Positions 31,767 to 39,538 of a stretch of 49,879 bases of DNA are shown here, in pieces. The DNA is from JBBRMQ01 sp038230775 (GTDB lineage: Bacteria > Acidobacteriota > Thermoanaerobaculia > Gp7-AA8), in contig JBBRMQ010000001.1 of NCBI GenBank assembly GCA_038230775.1, positions 1-49,879 of the forward strand, in the 5' to 3' direction. Under the pieces are notes generated by a model, which made no database searches, was not told the origin of the DNA, and saw nothing but the letters and a program-made list of their open reading frames with translations. The translations under genes and the position numbers were made by a program. Every line of letters starts with the position of its first letter. Positions within the stretch are counted from its first letter, which is position 1.

Positions 31767-34135
31767 ACGGCACGTGGATTCTGGTGGGCGTCGTGTACGC
31801 GATCGCCGTACACATCGCGCGGAGAGTGGGCGCCCGCTTTCCGTGGCGCATCGCCGCGCTCTTCTACCTGCTGGTGCTCATCTTTCTCTTCCGCCCCATG
31901 ACCGGTCCGTACGTCAACGTCCCCGCGGACTTCCTGACGAACTTTCCTCCATGGTCTTCCATCGTGCATCACACGCCGATCTCGAACTTCGAGTTGAACG
32001 ACGTGGTCATGCAGATGGTGCCCTGGGCCCATCAGGTGCGCGACGCTTACCTCACCGGCCACTTCCCGTTGTGGAACGCATTGTCCGGCTCGGGGTATCC
32101 GCTTCTCGCCAACGCGCAGAGCTCAGCACTGTCGCCGCTGCGAATTCTCACGCTGCCGCTCCCGCTCGGATACGCGTTCACGGCCGAAGCCGCGATGAAG
32201 ATGCTGATCGCGATGTCGTTCATGTTCGGCTTCTGCCGCCGCAGGTGGAGCGAGTTGCCGAGCGCGATCGGCGCGGTCTGCTTTGGATTCTCCTCCTTCA
32301 TGATCGTGTGGCTGCACTTTCCGCATGTGACGACGGCGGCGTGGATCCCGGCGGCGATCCTCAGCATCGATCTGCTGATCGAGCAGCCCAGCGGACGCCG
32401 GATCGCCGGAACCGCAGCAGCATGGGCGCTGCTTCTGATCAGCGGGCATCCGGAGACGGCGGCGCACACCGCGTTCGTCGCCGCCCTGTTCCTCATCTGG
32501 ATCCTCTTTGTCGAACGGCCCGTGACGGGACGCGACGCGCTTCGCAGCATCGGCGCCCTAGCCGTCGCGGCTGTGCTGGCGACGATTCTCGCCTCACCGT
32601 TTCTGGTGCCGTTCGCCGAGGTACTTCACAAGTCCAAACGATTTCAGGAGCTTCAGGCACGTCCGATCCCTGTCGCCTACTGGCGTGACTGGCCGGCGAT
32701 CATCCTCCTCTTTGAGCCCCACTTCCTCGGGCACCTTCCGGAAGACAAGGCGGTGGCATGGCCGCAGGCGAGCGCCGAGTCGATCACCTCGTTCGCTGGC
32801 GTCATCGGTGTCGGCGCATGGCTGGGCCTTCTGCTCCGCGCGATCAGAAAAAAGAGCTGGCGTCAGCGCGAGATGTTTTTCATCCTCGTCGTTCCCATCC
32901 TCCTCGGAATCATCCTGGCCTGGCCGGGAGTGAGCACGCTCTTTCACCTGGTGTTCAAGTTTGCGGCGAACGACCGGCTGCGCCTGATGCTCTGCTTCAC
33001 GTCGGCGGCTTTGACGGCCGCCATCGTCGACACCGTTCTCGTCGAGGGACCGCTCTACCTTTTCATCGGCAATGCCGCTACAGCGACGGCTTTGCTGCTG
33101 CTCAGCAAGCTCGTGCCCCTCTCGCCCGTCATGCGCGATCTGTCGTTGTTAGGCGTGCTGCCGAGCCTCGCCGTCATTCTCGTCTCCCTGTTGCTGAGTC
33201 TCGATCGCTATCGACTGCAGGCCACGTGCATTCTCTTCGTAGCGATCATCGCCGAGCTGTGGTCCGCCACCCGCACATGGAATCCGGTCCTTCCCGTGGA
33301 CAGCATGTTTCCCTCCACGCCGCTGATTCGCTTCGTGCAGAAGGGCGCGCCTTCGATGAAATATCGAGTGGTCGGCATCTCAGGAATGCTCTTCCCGAAT
33401 ACGCAGGCGATGTACGGTCTGGCCGACATCCGCGCGCACGATCCGATGGCCGGCGGCCGTTACATGGGCATCCTTCGCGGCCTCGCGGACTACGCCGCCG
33501 AGGAGTATTTCGAAACGTGGAGCAACACCGAGACCACGCTGCTCAATTACCTCAACGTGAAATACATCCTCGTCGAGCCGGGCACGGAGATCGAAAAGAC
33601 GCGTCACCGCCTGGTGTACGAGTGGAAGGACGGCCGGGTCTACGAGAACCCCGACGTCCTCCCGCGCTTCTTTCCGGTCCGCAACGTCATCCTCGAGTTC
33701 CGGCATGAACGATTCGTGCGAGAGCTCCTCAAGCACACGTCGTGGAGCGATACCGCGATCCTCGACCGGCTGCCCGTGGACAACGATCAGATGCGGCAGG
33801 ATTTCCTGCGCGCATGGCCGCTCAACTCACCCGAGGCCTCGATGACGATCGTGAGCGCGAGCGATACCGACTACACGATGCACGTGCGTGCGCCGCGCTA
33901 CACCATGATCGTCAGCAGCATCCCGTTCTGGCCCGGATGGCACGTCGAGCAGAACGGAAAAACGATTCTGACCCGCCCGGTCAACGGCGCATTTCTCGGT
34001 TACACCGTCCCGCCCGGGGAGTGGAACGTACGGGTGTATTACCGGCCGACCAGCTTCTATCTGGCGCTGGCTGCAGCGGCGATTGCGGCCGTTGTCGGAG
34101 GACTCATCGCTACCGAGCGTTTGCGTTTGATGTAA
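31763..34135 (+). CDS. YfhO-family membrane protein
   Basis: The 790-residue protein has about twelve hydrophobic helices in its first 450 residues and a soluble C-terminal region, with a last helix near the end. The early periplasmic loop contains PADFLTNFPPWSSIV, then PWAHQVRDAYLTGHFPLWN and SGSGYPLLANAQSSALSPLRIL, the conserved pattern of YfhO proteins. YfhO of Bacillus and Listeria is tied to glycosylation of lipoteichoic acid, and Gram-negative members are thought to transfer sugars from lipid carriers. The C-terminal half resembles the beta-rich domain seen in other family members (TRPVNGAFLGYTVPPGEWNVRVYYRPTSF, with shorter pieces before it). It is the last gene of a coupled trio. Confidence 0.85.
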   Translation: MNGTWILVGVVYAIAVHIARRVGARFPWRIAALFYLLVLIFLFRPMTGPYVNVPADFLTNFPPWSSIVHHTPISNFELNDVVMQMVPWAHQVRDAYLTGHFPLWNALSGSGYPLLANAQSSALSPLRILTLPLPLGYAFTAEAAMKMLIAMSFMFGFCRRRWSELPSAIGAVCFGFSSFMIVWLHFPHVTTAAWIPAAILSIDLLIEQPSGRRIAGTAAAWALLLISGHPETAAHTAFVAALFLIWILFVERPVTGRDALRSIGALAVAAVLATILASPFLVPFAEVLHKSKRFQELQARPIPVAYWRDWPAIILLFEPHFLGHLPEDKAVAWPQASAESITSFAGVIGVGAWLGLLLRAIRKKSWRQREMFFILVVPILLGIILAWPGVSTLFHLVFKFAANDRLRLMLCFTSAALTAAIVDTVLVEGPLYLFIGNAATATALLLLSKLVPLSPVMRDLSLLGVLPSLAVILVSLLLSLDRYRLQATCILFVAIIAELWSATRTWNPVLPVDSMFPSTPLIRFVQKGAPSMKYRVVGISGMLFPNTQAMYGLADIRAHDPMAGGRYMGILRGLADYAAEEYFETWSNTETTLLNYLNVKYILVEPGTEIEKTRHRLVYEWKDGRVYENPDVLPRFFPVRNVILEFRHERFVRELLKHTSWSDTAILDRLPVDNDQMRQDFLRAWPLNSPEASMTIVSASDTDYTMHVRAPRYTMIVSSIPFWPGWHVEQNGKTILTRPVNGAFLGYTVPPGEWNVRVYYRPTSFYLALAAAAIAAVVGGLIATERLRLM

Positions 34136-34192
34136 ACGAGTCCGAAACGCAAACGTCCTGGACATCACTACGGAAAAAACCGTAAGTGATGC

Positions 34193-35539
34193 ATGCGACG
34201 CGCGGCGACGATCCTTCTTGCCCTCGCTCTCTCGAGAAACGCGGCCTTCGGCTCCGACTGGCCGAAATACTGCGCCAACCTGGCCATGACTGGCGTCGCG
34301 GAGTCCGGCGGGTCAATCTCCCCCGCAACGGCCCGAAATCTCACCCTCCGATGGTCGACGGTGCTCAGCGGTCCCATCGCCTCGTCCCCCACCGTCGTCA
34401 ACGGCCGGCTGTATGTCGGCGACTGGTCGGGGTACGAGTGGGCGATTGACGCCACGACCGGTCGCCAGATCGCAAACATCAGCCTCGGCACCACGACGCA
34501 AACGCAGTGCAATCCCGAATCGCTCGGCATCACATCATCGGCCGCCATCGATCAAGGCACGCTCTTCGTCGCCGGCGGCGATGACTACTTCTATGCGCTC
34601 GATCCCGAGACGCTCGGCGTCAAGTGGAAGTACGCGTTAGGCGATTCGAAGAACGGCTACTACGGATGGTGTTCCCCTGCCGCCGTCGGTTCGTATGTCG
34701 TGCAGGGCGTGTCGAGCAACTGCGACGAACCGTTCGTTCCGGGTCGCGTCGTGGCGTTCAATCGCGACGCCGGCGGGCTCGTCGCCGACGAAGCGCTCGT
34801 GCCGAAGGGCAACACCGTCGGAGGCGGAGTCTGGACCTCGCCGGCAATCGACATCATCAGCAGGAAGGTGTTCGTCACGACCGGTTCGGCATACAGCCTC
34901 TACGTTGGTCAGGCCTTCTCGATCGTCCGCATGTCGCTCGACGAATTGCAGACCGAAGATTCATGGCGACTGGAGGCGGCGGACTGGTTCGACTCCGATT
35001 GGGGTACGTCGCCAACGCTGTTCGCGGACGCTAATCAACGCCAGCTCGTCGGCGCGGGACAGAAAGACGGCGCGTACTACGCGTTTCTTCGCGACGAGCT
35101 CGCGCACGGCCCGGTGTGGACGACGCAGATCGCACGCGCCGGGAGCTGTCCCCAGTGCGGCAACGGCGTGCTGTCGACCGCGGCCTTCGACGGCCATCGC
35201 CTGTATGTCGGCGGCGGACAACCCGTCGGCGACGACCGCCACTGGGGTGCAGTTACCGCACTCGATCCGTGGGACGGACACATCCTCTGGCAGACTCCAT
35301 TCGCAAAGCCGGTCATCGCGCCGATCGCTTTTGCGAACGGCGTGGTGTTCACGACGACCGGCGCTTCCATCGTTGCCCTCGATGCGGAGACGGGAGAAGT
35401 GCTCACAACCTTCCATACCCGCTCCGAATGTGTCGGCGGCGTCGCCATCACCGACCTCGGCATCTTCGCCGGCGACCTTTCAGGAACTCTCTACCGCCTG
35501 GCTCCGGCAACGCGTCGTCGCGCGGTGGCCACTCGTTAG
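34193..35539 (+). CDS. Secreted PQQ-type beta-propeller repeat protein
   Basis: The 448-residue exported protein has a signal peptide (ILLALALSRNAAFG) and a series of propeller blades with the PQQ-type signature: RLYVGDWSGYEWAIDATTGRQI, TLFVAGGDDYFYALDPETLGVKWKY, GAVTALDPWDGHILWQTPF and ASIVALDAETGEVLTTF. The blades alternate with W-containing strands (GVKWKY, HGPVWTTQIA). Some PQQ-repeat proteins are dehydrogenases, but the acidic and PQQ-binding residues of those enzymes are not obvious here. A BamB-like or polyvinyl-alcohol-dehydrogenase-like periplasmic protein is possible. It is unusually rich in cysteines for this group, with a C-P-Q-C motif near residue 320 and further single cysteines, suggesting disulfides. 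It stands alone. Confidence 0.8.
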   Translation: MRRAATILLALALSRNAAFGSDWPKYCANLAMTGVAESGGSISPATARNLTLRWSTVLSGPIASSPTVVNGRLYVGDWSGYEWAIDATTGRQIANISLGTTTQTQCNPESLGITSSAAIDQGTLFVAGGDDYFYALDPETLGVKWKYALGDSKNGYYGWCSPAAVGSYVVQGVSSNCDEPFVPGRVVAFNRDAGGLVADEALVPKGNTVGGGVWTSPAIDIISRKVFVTTGSAYSLYVGQAFSIVRMSLDELQTEDSWRLEAADWFDSDWGTSPTLFADANQRQLVGAGQKDGAYYAFLRDELAHGPVWTTQIARAGSCPQCGNGVLSTAAFDGHRLYVGGGQPVGDDRHWGAVTALDPWDGHILWQTPFAKPVIAPIAFANGVVFTTTGASIVALDAETGEVLTTFHTRSECVGGVAITDLGIFAGDLSGTLYRLAPATRRRAVATR

Positions 35540-35547
35540 GAACGCCC

Positions 35548-36270
35548 CTACGCCGAAATCACGATCGCGATTCCCAGCGCGACGAGCAGGCCGGAGACGA
35601 AACGGCGAAACAGCGGCTCCGGAATGCGTCCGAAGATGCGCTTGCCGGTGACCGTGCCGAGGAGCACGCCGAGCGTCGCGGCAAGGAGGATCGGCCAGAT
35701 CGCGCGCAGATCTTTTCCGACGCTCCACGCATACACGGGCAGGCGCGCGCCATCGACGATCACAGCCAGCGCGACGGCAGTGGCGACGAAGACCTCCTTG
35801 CGCACGTCGAGTGCGAGCATCGCGGCGGCGCGCAGACCGCCTTGAAAACCGATGAGCGCGCCGAGGAATCCGGAGGCGCCGCCGGCCACCGCCGCGCCTT
35901 TTTTCCCGACGCGCAACCGGTCTGTCCATCCCATGACGCCGAGGATGCCGGCGATCATGAGTACGACGGCGAGAGCGATCTTGAGGACGCCGGCATCCGC
36001 GCGGGCGTGCAGAAACGCGCCGATGAGCGCACCGGCGGCGCTCATTGCTCCGAACGTCTTGAGTACCTGCTTGTCGACGCGATCGCGCAACGTCCACAGT
36101 CGCAGCGCGTTGCCCGCGAAGTGCGGGATCGCCGCGGCAGCGACCGCCAGGCGGACACCAATCGACAGGCTCAGCAGCGGAGTGAGAATGCTTCCGATTC
36201 CCAACCCGGCGACCGCGGAGATCGCGCCCGCGAAAAATGCGATGAGCGCTACGAGGAAGACGAACGCCAT
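35548..36270 (-). CDS. TSUP-family (TauE/SafE) anion exporter
   Basis: The 240-residue membrane protein has about eight hydrophobic segments in two similar halves, the TSUP plan. The first half has FFAGAISAVAGLGIGSILTPLLSL and the second GGASGFLGALIGFQGGLRAAAMLAL, corresponding to the conserved glycine-rich SG.G.GGG..L.P pattern. Family members carry sulfite, sulfoacetate or other sulfur-containing anions. The ATG at 36270 overlaps the stop of the ArsR-type regulator (TGATG). The regulator probably controls this gene in the same transcript, so the substrate may be a metal or metalloid-linked anion. The substrate is not readable from the sequence. Confidence 0.85.
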   Translation of the reverse strand: MAFVFLVALIAFFAGAISAVAGLGIGSILTPLLSLSIGVRLAVAAAAIPHFAGNALRLWTLRDRVDKQVLKTFGAMSAAGALIGAFLHARADAGVLKIALAVVLMIAGILGVMGWTDRLRVGKKGAAVAGGASGFLGALIGFQGGLRAAAMLALDVRKEVFVATAVALAVIVDGARLPVYAWSVGKDLRAIWPILLAATLGVLLGTVTGKRIFGRIPEPLFRRFVSGLLVALGIAIVISA

Positions 36271-36680
36271 CAGATCGCGGAGGGTCTCGCCAGTTCCGGC
36301 CGTGGCGCATTTTGCAGAGCGGCGGGGAGTCGGACTGCGCAACACGTTCGTTTCAGCGCGATGCGGTCGCGCCGCGCGTCGCGGTCGGATTCCATCGCGG
36401 ACAGCGTCGCGTCGAGGACTTCAGCGTGACGCGGGTCCGCCGGGCGCACGAGGCGGTAGTGCATCCACTTGCCTTCCCTTCGCGTGGCCACCAGACCGGC
36501 GCGGCGCAGGTAGCCGAGATGGCGCGAGATCTTCGGCTGCGATTCGCCGAGGATCTCGACGAAGTAGCAGACGCAGAGATCGCCAGCGGCCAGCAGATGA
36601 AGAAGGCGCAGCCGCGTGTGATCTGCCAGAGCCTGGAACAACGTCACGAGATCCGGAGTCTTCACAATCGGAGTATACAT
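36270..36680 (-). CDS. ArsR-family metal-responsive repressor
   Basis: The 136-residue protein is a winged-helix ArsR regulator: LFQALADHTRLRLLHLLAAG, the sensory helix with D-L-C-V-C-Y-F, the recognition helix in ESQPKISRHLGYLRRAGLV, and the wing RREGKWMHYRL. C-V-C at the start of the DNA-binding region is the arsenite/antimonite site of classical ArsR proteins (ELCVCDL). A late C-C pair near residue 116 may add a further metal site. I chose ATG 36680 because it begins the normal fold; an ATG at 36731 is possible but would run into the copper-protein gene. The regulator is divergent from a copper-binding lipoprotein gene with 42 bp between the two starts. Confidence 0.9.
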   Translation of the reverse strand: MYTPIVKTPDLVTLFQALADHTRLRLLHLLAAGDLCVCYFVEILGESQPKISRHLGYLRRAGLVATRREGKWMHYRLVRPADPRHAEVLDATLSAMESDRDARRDRIALKRTCCAVRLPAALQNAPRPELARPSAI

Positions 36681-36682
36681 GT

Positions 36683-36696
36683 GCCTTCGCGAATGC
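36683..36696. promoter_or_regulatory. Candidate ArsR operator
   Basis: The palindrome GC-N-TTCGCGAA-N-GC, with the core TTCGCGAA at 36686-36693, lies between the divergent starts of the ArsR regulator (36680) and the copper-binding protein (36723). It is the only symmetrical element in the 42-bp gap, so it is a reasonable target for the regulator. It is inferred from position and symmetry only. Confidence 0.4.
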
Positions 36697-36722
36697 GTTT
36701 TGCAGGTATGCTCCAGCAACGC

Positions 36723-37013
36723 ATGCGGCACCTCATCATCGCGTTTCTGCTCCTCTCGGCTTGTGGGAAAAAGGACGCGCCGGCGCCCGAGAAAACGTAT
36801 CCGATGACGGCGACGATCGTGTCACGCGAGGCGCGAGGGAACACGTTGAATCTCGACAACGATGATGTGCCCGGCGTGATGGCGCCCATGAAGATGGATT
36901 ACCAGGTTCGCGGCGTGAAGGTCGACACGCTTCCGCCCAATGGGACCAGAGTCAACGTCACGCTTCACGAACGCGACGGCGAATATTGGGTCACCGACAT
37001 TCGCAGCAAGTGA
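36723..37013 (+). CDS. CusF-like copper-binding lipoprotein
   Basis: The 96-residue protein has a lipoprotein signal (IIAFLLLSACGKK, lipobox L-S-A-C). Its mature domain reads TATIVSREARGNTLNLDNDDVPGVMAPMKMDYQV, then VDTLPPNGTRVNVTLHERDGEYWVTDI. The core G-V-M-A-P-M-K-M with paired methionines is the metal site of CusF-like copper-binding domains, which hold Cu(I) or Ag(I) in the periplasm. Divergent arrangement with an ArsR regulator suggests induction by metal or metalloid. Lipidation would tether it to a membrane, unlike soluble CusF. Confidence 0.8.
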   Translation: MRHLIIAFLLLSACGKKDAPAPEKTYPMTATIVSREARGNTLNLDNDDVPGVMAPMKMDYQVRGVKVDTLPPNGTRVNVTLHERDGEYWVTDIRSK

Positions 37014-37040
37014 TGCAGGGCTGAAGCGCGCCCCCTCCGA

Positions 37041-37143
37041 TGGCTGGCCAGCCAGAGGGCTGGCCCCACACTTGGGCTACGCCCTGGAGTCAAAAGCTTG
37101 CGCGCACAGCGCGCTCGTGTGGGGCCAGCCCTCCGGCTGGCCG
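37041..37143. repeat. Intergenic palindrome, GGCTGGCCCCACAC family, copy 3
   Basis: The core GGCTGGCCCCACAC occurs at 37058-37071 and its inverse GTGTGGGGCCAGCC at 37117-37130, flanked outside by GGCTGGCCAGCC-type sequence. The arms are separated by about 45 bp, so this copy has the longest loop of the three. It lies between the copper-protein stop and the end of the PagL-like gene, in a convergent gap. Confidence 0.75.
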
Positions 37144-37147
37144 TCCT

Positions 37148-37744
37148 CTACTTCCAGATGCGAAGTCGCGTGCCCAACAGAATCGTGTTCATGTCCCACC
37201 CCGGGTTGCGCTTGCCGCTGCCAGGGTTGTGCGGGCCGAACACGAGGTTCGAGATGTGCGAGAAGCGGTACTCGACGTACATCGGATGCGCGGTCGCATT
37301 CAGCAGGCGGACGCCGATGCCGAGTTGCGAGTGGAAGTTGAAGCGCGCGGTCGCTGCCGGAACGCGGCGGTTCGACCACATTGGACCGGTCCCCAGCTCC
37401 GCGTAGACATTGCGCCATCCGCGCCGAAGAAACAGATATGCCCACTCGCCGCGGACGGAATCATCGGGATCGCCAAACTGATGGCCGAACCAGCTGCGCG
37501 GCTGCCGGATGTCGCTGTAGGCGATGGAGACGCCGGCGTCCGTCTTCGGAATCCAGTGCGCGATCCAGTTCGAGTGGCCGACCAACTCGAGCTGGATGGT
37601 GCGAAAGCGCGCCTGCCCGTGTGCAGCAGAGGTCAGGCTTCTGCCGCCACCTGCATCGATGTTGAGCTCATGCGGCCGGAAGTCGAACGCGGCCGCGGGC
37701 GAGCACAGCGACGCCGCGAGAATCGTGATGGTGAGAAAACGCAT
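37148..37744 (-). CDS. PagL-like lipid A 3-O-deacylase (acyloxyacyl hydrolase)
   Basis: The 198-residue protein has a signal peptide (FLTITILAASLCSPAAAF) and then alternating beta-strands fitting an eight-stranded outer-membrane barrel. The C-terminal part carries the PagL signature: V-E-Y-R-F-S-H-I-S-N-L with the catalytic His and Ser (the H-x-S pair), followed by P-H-N-P-G-S-G-K and G-W-D-M-N. PagL removes the 3-O-linked acyl chain of lipid A and changes how the cell looks to host defences or antibiotics. The last residue is lysine rather than an aromatic. It is a single gene with the palindrome 37041-37143 directly downstream. Confidence 0.82.
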   Translation of the reverse strand: MRFLTITILAASLCSPAAAFDFRPHELNIDAGGGRSLTSAAHGQARFRTIQLELVGHSNWIAHWIPKTDAGVSIAYSDIRQPRSWFGHQFGDPDDSVRGEWAYLFLRRGWRNVYAELGTGPMWSNRRVPAATARFNFHSQLGIGVRLLNATAHPMYVEYRFSHISNLVFGPHNPGSGKRNPGWDMNTILLGTRLRIWK

Positions 37745-37763
37745 GCAATACAAATGATAGCGG

Positions 37764-38450
37764 TTACGAGCGCGGCGTGAGCAGATAACGGCACGCCGAC
37801 TCGCCGCGAACGAAACCGGTGGCAACGAGCCCGCGGTCGAATGCACTCTCGAACTCCGCGCGTGTCTTCGCGCGCCATTCGCGCGCCTGTGCCTCATCGA
37901 CGGCAGCGATGTTGGACGGGATCTCGATGCTGACGGAATCGGACGGCGATGTACGCGCCCGATCATGGGCAATGAACCACGTCGCCCACAGCCGATCGGT
38001 GCCCAGCATGTGAAGTGGACTCGTCGTCTCGCCGTAGAAATCGCGCAGATAGCGGCTGGCGGTGACGCCGAGAAGCACGAGGTTCAGGTAGGCGTTCCGC
38101 GCTTGCAGCGGATCGAATGTCCACGTGATCCGATCGACGCCGCGCTCCAGCGCGGCATCACGCTGCGCCATCTTCAGCGCCCGCCCCACGCCCTGATCGC
38201 GATACGCCTCGCGAACGGCGAGCATGTCGGAGTGAATCACGCGATGCTCGCCCTCGAAGCCGGGGAAACCGTACACGAAGCCGAGCATCTCCCCGCCGTC
38301 GAACGCGCCGATGAGAATCGCGCCAACCTCGCGGGCGGCGATCATGTGGATCGCCGGCAGCACCTCGAGGTCGGCGACGCTCCACACTTCTTTCTGCAAC
38401 CGCTCGACAGCGTGCAGCTCGTCCGCGCCGCGGATCTCACGAAGCTGCAT
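37764..38450 (-). CDS. GNAT N-acyltransferase (COG3375-like)
   Basis: The 228-residue protein is a GNAT enzyme with a clear acetyl-CoA site: an acyl-acceptor strand (MLGFVYGFPG), then the pyrophosphate-binding loop in AYRDQGVGRALKMAQRDAA and a DRITWTFDPLQARNAYLNL segment. This last segment and the overall length match the group often found next to MenC-like N-succinylamino-acid racemases. That group is known to N-succinylate D-amino acids as part of a D-to-L amino acid conversion route. Here it follows the MenC-like gene and overlaps it by 14 bp, so the two are coupled, which supports the same role. The racemase partner, however, is damaged (see 38437-39369), and no desuccinylase gene is adjacent. 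Confidence 0.8.
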   Translation of the reverse strand: MQLREIRGADELHAVERLQKEVWSVADLEVLPAIHMIAAREVGAILIGAFDGGEMLGFVYGFPGFEGEHRVIHSDMLAVREAYRDQGVGRALKMAQRDAALERGVDRITWTFDPLQARNAYLNLVLLGVTASRYLRDFYGETTSPLHMLGTDRLWATWFIAHDRARTSPSDSVSIEIPSNIAAVDEAQAREWRAKTRAEFESAFDRGLVATGFVRGESACRYLLTPRS

Positions 38451-39369
38451 CGATGATCTTCTTTCTCACGGTCAGGGAATCGAGTCGGCCCCGTTTCACT
38501 TCGAATCCGATTCCCGGCTTCGCGAGTGGAACGATCGTCCCACGCGGTGTGACCGTCACCGGCGGATCGATGATGTCCTCGTCCCAGTAGCGCTCACTGG
38601 CCGAAACGTCGCCGGGCAACACGAATCCGGCGAGCGTCGAAAGCGCGATGTTGTGGGCGCGTCCGATTCCCGCCTCCAGCATGCCGCCGCACCACACCGG
38701 GATGCCGCGCTCGCGGCACAACGCCTCGATCCTGCGCACCTCGACATGCCCGCCGACGCGACCGAGCTTGATGTTGATGTCGAGCGTGTAGGCCGAGTTT
38801 GCGTCGGCCATCAGCTGGATGTCCGGAAAGCGGTTGCGTACTGCACGCACGAGGTCGATGTCGTGGCCGGGCTTGATCTTGATTTTGATGCGCTGGTACC
38901 CGCTGGCGATCTCGCGCTCGATCTTCGTCAGCAGCGCGTCGATTGACGGCTGCAGACCGATGGACACGCCACACGCGATCTCGGTTTTCGTTCCGCCGAG
39001 CAGCTTCCAGAGTGGCTGGCCCTGACGTCTGGCGTCGAGATCCCAGACCGCGGTTTCGATCGCCGCCTTGGCCATGCGATTGCCGCGAATGTGCTCGAAG
39101 ATCGAATGGATCGCCGCGGCCGACGCGAGGTCGACACCGATCGCCATCGGCGCAAGAAAGCGCTCCAGAACCGGCCACGCGCTTTCCGTCCACTCTTCGT
39201 TGTAGTGCGGCTTCTCATCGGCCACGCACTCGCCCCATCCCTCGGCTTCGTCCGCGTCCTCGACCCGAATGAGAATGATGTGGCGCTCGGTCGTGCGGCC
39301 GAAGCTGGTCTCGAACGGATGCAGCAACGCGAGATGGATCTCGCGCAGCTCGATGCGCCGGATCAGCAT
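38437..39369 (-). CDS. MenC/N-succinylamino-acid racemase-like enolase-superfamily protein with internal deletion
   Basis: The 310-residue protein has the N-terminal capping domain (HPFETSFG, GWGECVADEKPHYNEEW) and part of the enolase-type barrel. The K-x-K motif (IKIKIKPG near 161-168) and the first metal ligand (MADANSAY, D189) are present. Directly after Y-T-L at residue 196 the sequence jumps to D-I-N-I-K-L-G-R-V-G-G, which in homologues is the strand carrying the second catalytic lysine. The normal stretch of roughly 55 to 60 residues in between is missing. It should contain E-Q-P-L and the C/L-D-E-S motif with the other two magnesium ligands. Family members are near 370 residues. As written the enzyme should be inactive. 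The junction is near 38780. It could be a real in-frame deletion or an assembly collapse. Confidence 0.82.
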   Translation of the reverse strand: MLIRRIELREIHLALLHPFETSFGRTTERHIILIRVEDADEAEGWGECVADEKPHYNEEWTESAWPVLERFLAPMAIGVDLASAAAIHSIFEHIRGNRMAKAAIETAVWDLDARRQGQPLWKLLGGTKTEIACGVSIGLQPSIDALLTKIEREIASGYQRIKIKIKPGHDIDLVRAVRNRFPDIQLMADANSAYTLDINIKLGRVGGHVEVRRIEALCRERGIPVWCGGMLEAGIGRAHNIALSTLAGFVLPGDVSASERYWDEDIIDPPVTVTPRGTIVPLAKPGIGFEVKRGRLDSLTVRKKIIDAAS

Positions 39370-39538
39370 CCGGCGATTCTACGGCGGATGTTCAGAACGG
39401 CGCGCGGATGCGCTCGCGGCGCGGCGGCAAGAAACGCAACGATCGTCGGTCTCCTGCACGGAAGCTCTACCAAGGCAGCGGGTTCTTGATGTGTTCTTTG
39501 GCTGCCGCGCCGCCGTTGTGTGGTCTAGTTCCCTCTGG

